A stretch of DNA of 5,873 nucleotides, taken from the NCBI GenBank assembly GCA_016207225.1, contig JACQQB010000116.1, positions 1 to 5,873 of the forward strand. The letters run 5' to 3'. Origin of the DNA: Microcaldota archaeon (GTDB lineage: Archaea; Micrarchaeota; Micrarchaeia; Burarchaeales; JACQQB01). Positions 5,418-5,873 of the stretch are shown one piece after another (positions within the stretch are counted from its first letter, which is position 1; each line of letters opens with the position of its first letter). The position numbers and the translations under genes were made by a program. Under the pieces are notes generated by a model. It made no database searches. It was given only the letters and a program-made list of their open reading frames with translations, and was not told the DNA's origin.

Positions 5418-5447
5418 ATATATATTTGGAGGAAATTGTTTTAAAAG
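5418..5447 (+). promoter_or_regulatory. Promoter elements upstream of the A-ATP synthase operon
   Basis: The 72-base gap after the ribL stop has two TATA-like boxes: ATATATATTT at 5418-5427 and TTTAAAAG at 5440-5447. The first predicts a transcript start near 5448 and the second near 5469, leaving a leader of about 36 or 15 nt before the ATG at 5484. This suggests the ATPase operon has its own promoter rather than relying only on readthrough from ribL. Which box is used cannot be told. Confidence 0.5.
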
Positions 5448-5483
5448 TTTCTTTCAATAAGTGTAATTTTCAGTGGTGGGTGA

Positions 5484-5825
5484 ATGAGTTCCGATATAAA
5501 CAAAGTGGAAGAAGTCCAGACTTCACTTATAGAGATAAGGAATGCCGAGACTGAGGCAAACAAAATAGTTGAGAGTGGAAAGAGAAAGAAAGAGACTGCT
5601 GTTTTGGAGGCTAAGGCAAAGGCAGAGAAACTTCTCGATAAGGTCAATACAGATGCTAGCGAGCTTAAGAACAAGCTTTTGAAAGCAGGTAGGGAAAAGA
5701 TACAAAAACAAGAGCAAGAGGTATTGGATAATGCCGAAAATGACAAGGAAAAGATGGTGAAGGACGTTAAAGTAAAAAGCTCTTCTCTGATAGATAGGAT
5801 TTTTATGCAGTTTATTAAATGGTGA
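5484..5825 (+). CDS. ahaH: A/V-type ATP synthase subunit H (peripheral stalk)
   Basis: This 113-residue protein is almost wholly charged helix (Lys, Glu, Ala, Asp-rich) with hydrophobic heptads, from EEVQTSLIEIRNAETEANKIVE through KAKAEKLLDKV to a shorter C-terminal amphipathic piece (SSLIDRIFMQFIKW). That is the profile of archaeal AhaH (V-ATPase G-like), whose long coiled coil pairs with subunit E to form the peripheral stalk that holds the catalytic head still against rotor torque. Length is close to the usual 100-110 residues. The start is supported by the GGTGGGTGA ribosome site at 5475-5483. Coiled-coil sequence alone would be weak evidence, but the next gene begins like subunit I, and H-I is the standard first pair of archaeal ATP synthase operons, so the call is well supported. 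No membrane segment is present. Confidence 0.9.
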   Translation: MSSDINKVEEVQTSLIEIRNAETEANKIVESGKRKKETAVLEAKAKAEKLLDKVNTDASELKNKLLKAGREKIQKQEQEVLDNAENDKEKMVKDVKVKSSSLIDRIFMQFIKW

Positions 5826-5832
5826 TTAATTA

Positions 5833-5873
5833 ATGTTGAAGCCAGAGGAAATGAGTAAGATAAGGATCATAGG
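5833..5873 (+). CDS. ahaI: A/V-type ATP synthase subunit I, N-terminal fragment
   Basis: An ATG at 5833, with GGTGA at 5821-5825 as ribosome site, opens MLKPEEMSKIRIIG and runs off the right edge after 14 residues. The pattern M-x-x-P-E-x-M-x-K/R-x-x-I/V is the usual start of archaeal subunit I, the membrane stator subunit carrying the proton or sodium half-channels. Its place 7 nt after ahaH is as expected. Only the N-terminus can be judged, so identity rests on this short match plus gene order. Confidence 0.75.
   Translation, partial: MLKPEEMSKIRII

Noticed and set aside
5441..5746. Minus-strand open frames (Ser/Phe/Leu-rich) opposite ahaH
   Set aside because: They are the complement of a Lys/Glu/Ala-rich coiled coil, which yields such compositions by itself, and ahaH is supported by gene order.
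1..5873. Mobile element, CRISPR array, long repeats or horizontally acquired island
   Set aside because: No spaced repeats, terminal inverted repeats, transposase or integrase motifs were seen, and base composition looks even by eye across the window.

Overview
The window is a compact stretch of a low-GC archaeal chromosome. Five things point to archaea. A tRNA-Cys gene carries an intron that folds into the bulge-helix-bulge substrate of the archaeal splicing endonuclease. TATA-like boxes precede several genes. The FAD synthase is of the archaeal RibL (cytidylyltransferase) type. A GatB-type amidotransferase subunit is present. The window ends in the first genes of an A-type ATP synthase operon (ahaH, ahaI). 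The lineage cannot be fixed from this sequence; a euryarchaeal or DPANN-type organism is a guess.

Left half, minus strand (read right to left from about 2280): thiL (thiamine-monophosphate kinase) is followed after 1 nt by a lipid-anchored DsbA/thioredoxin-fold oxidoreductase. Next come the intron-containing tRNA-Cys(GCA) and a PsbP-like lipoprotein gene that runs off the left edge. The lipoprotein's TATA box abuts the 3' end of the tRNA and lies at a distance that predicts a leaderless mRNA. Both lipoproteins have a clean lipobox (LLLGC).

Right half, plus strand: across a divergent promoter region (2243-2351) lies a 361-residue protein with four CBS domains and a C-terminal beta-alpha-beta-beta-alpha domain resembling the HPF/RaiA ribosome-hibernation fold. 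It is followed by gatB (TTG start) after 34 nt. A RibL-like FAD synthase overlaps gatB by 4 nt (ATGA) and carries an N-terminal winged-helix-like extension. These three look like one operon combining a nucleotide sensor, tRNA-dependent amidation and flavin cofactor synthesis. A separate TATA-containing gap (5412-5483) then leads into ahaH and the first codons of ahaI.

The most interesting candidate is the CBS4-HPF-like protein, which may be an adenylate-sensing ribosome factor. Next is the HTH-FAD synthase fusion. I found no mobile elements, CRISPR arrays or rRNA. Every base is within or close to a gene, and no gap exceeds about 110 bases.
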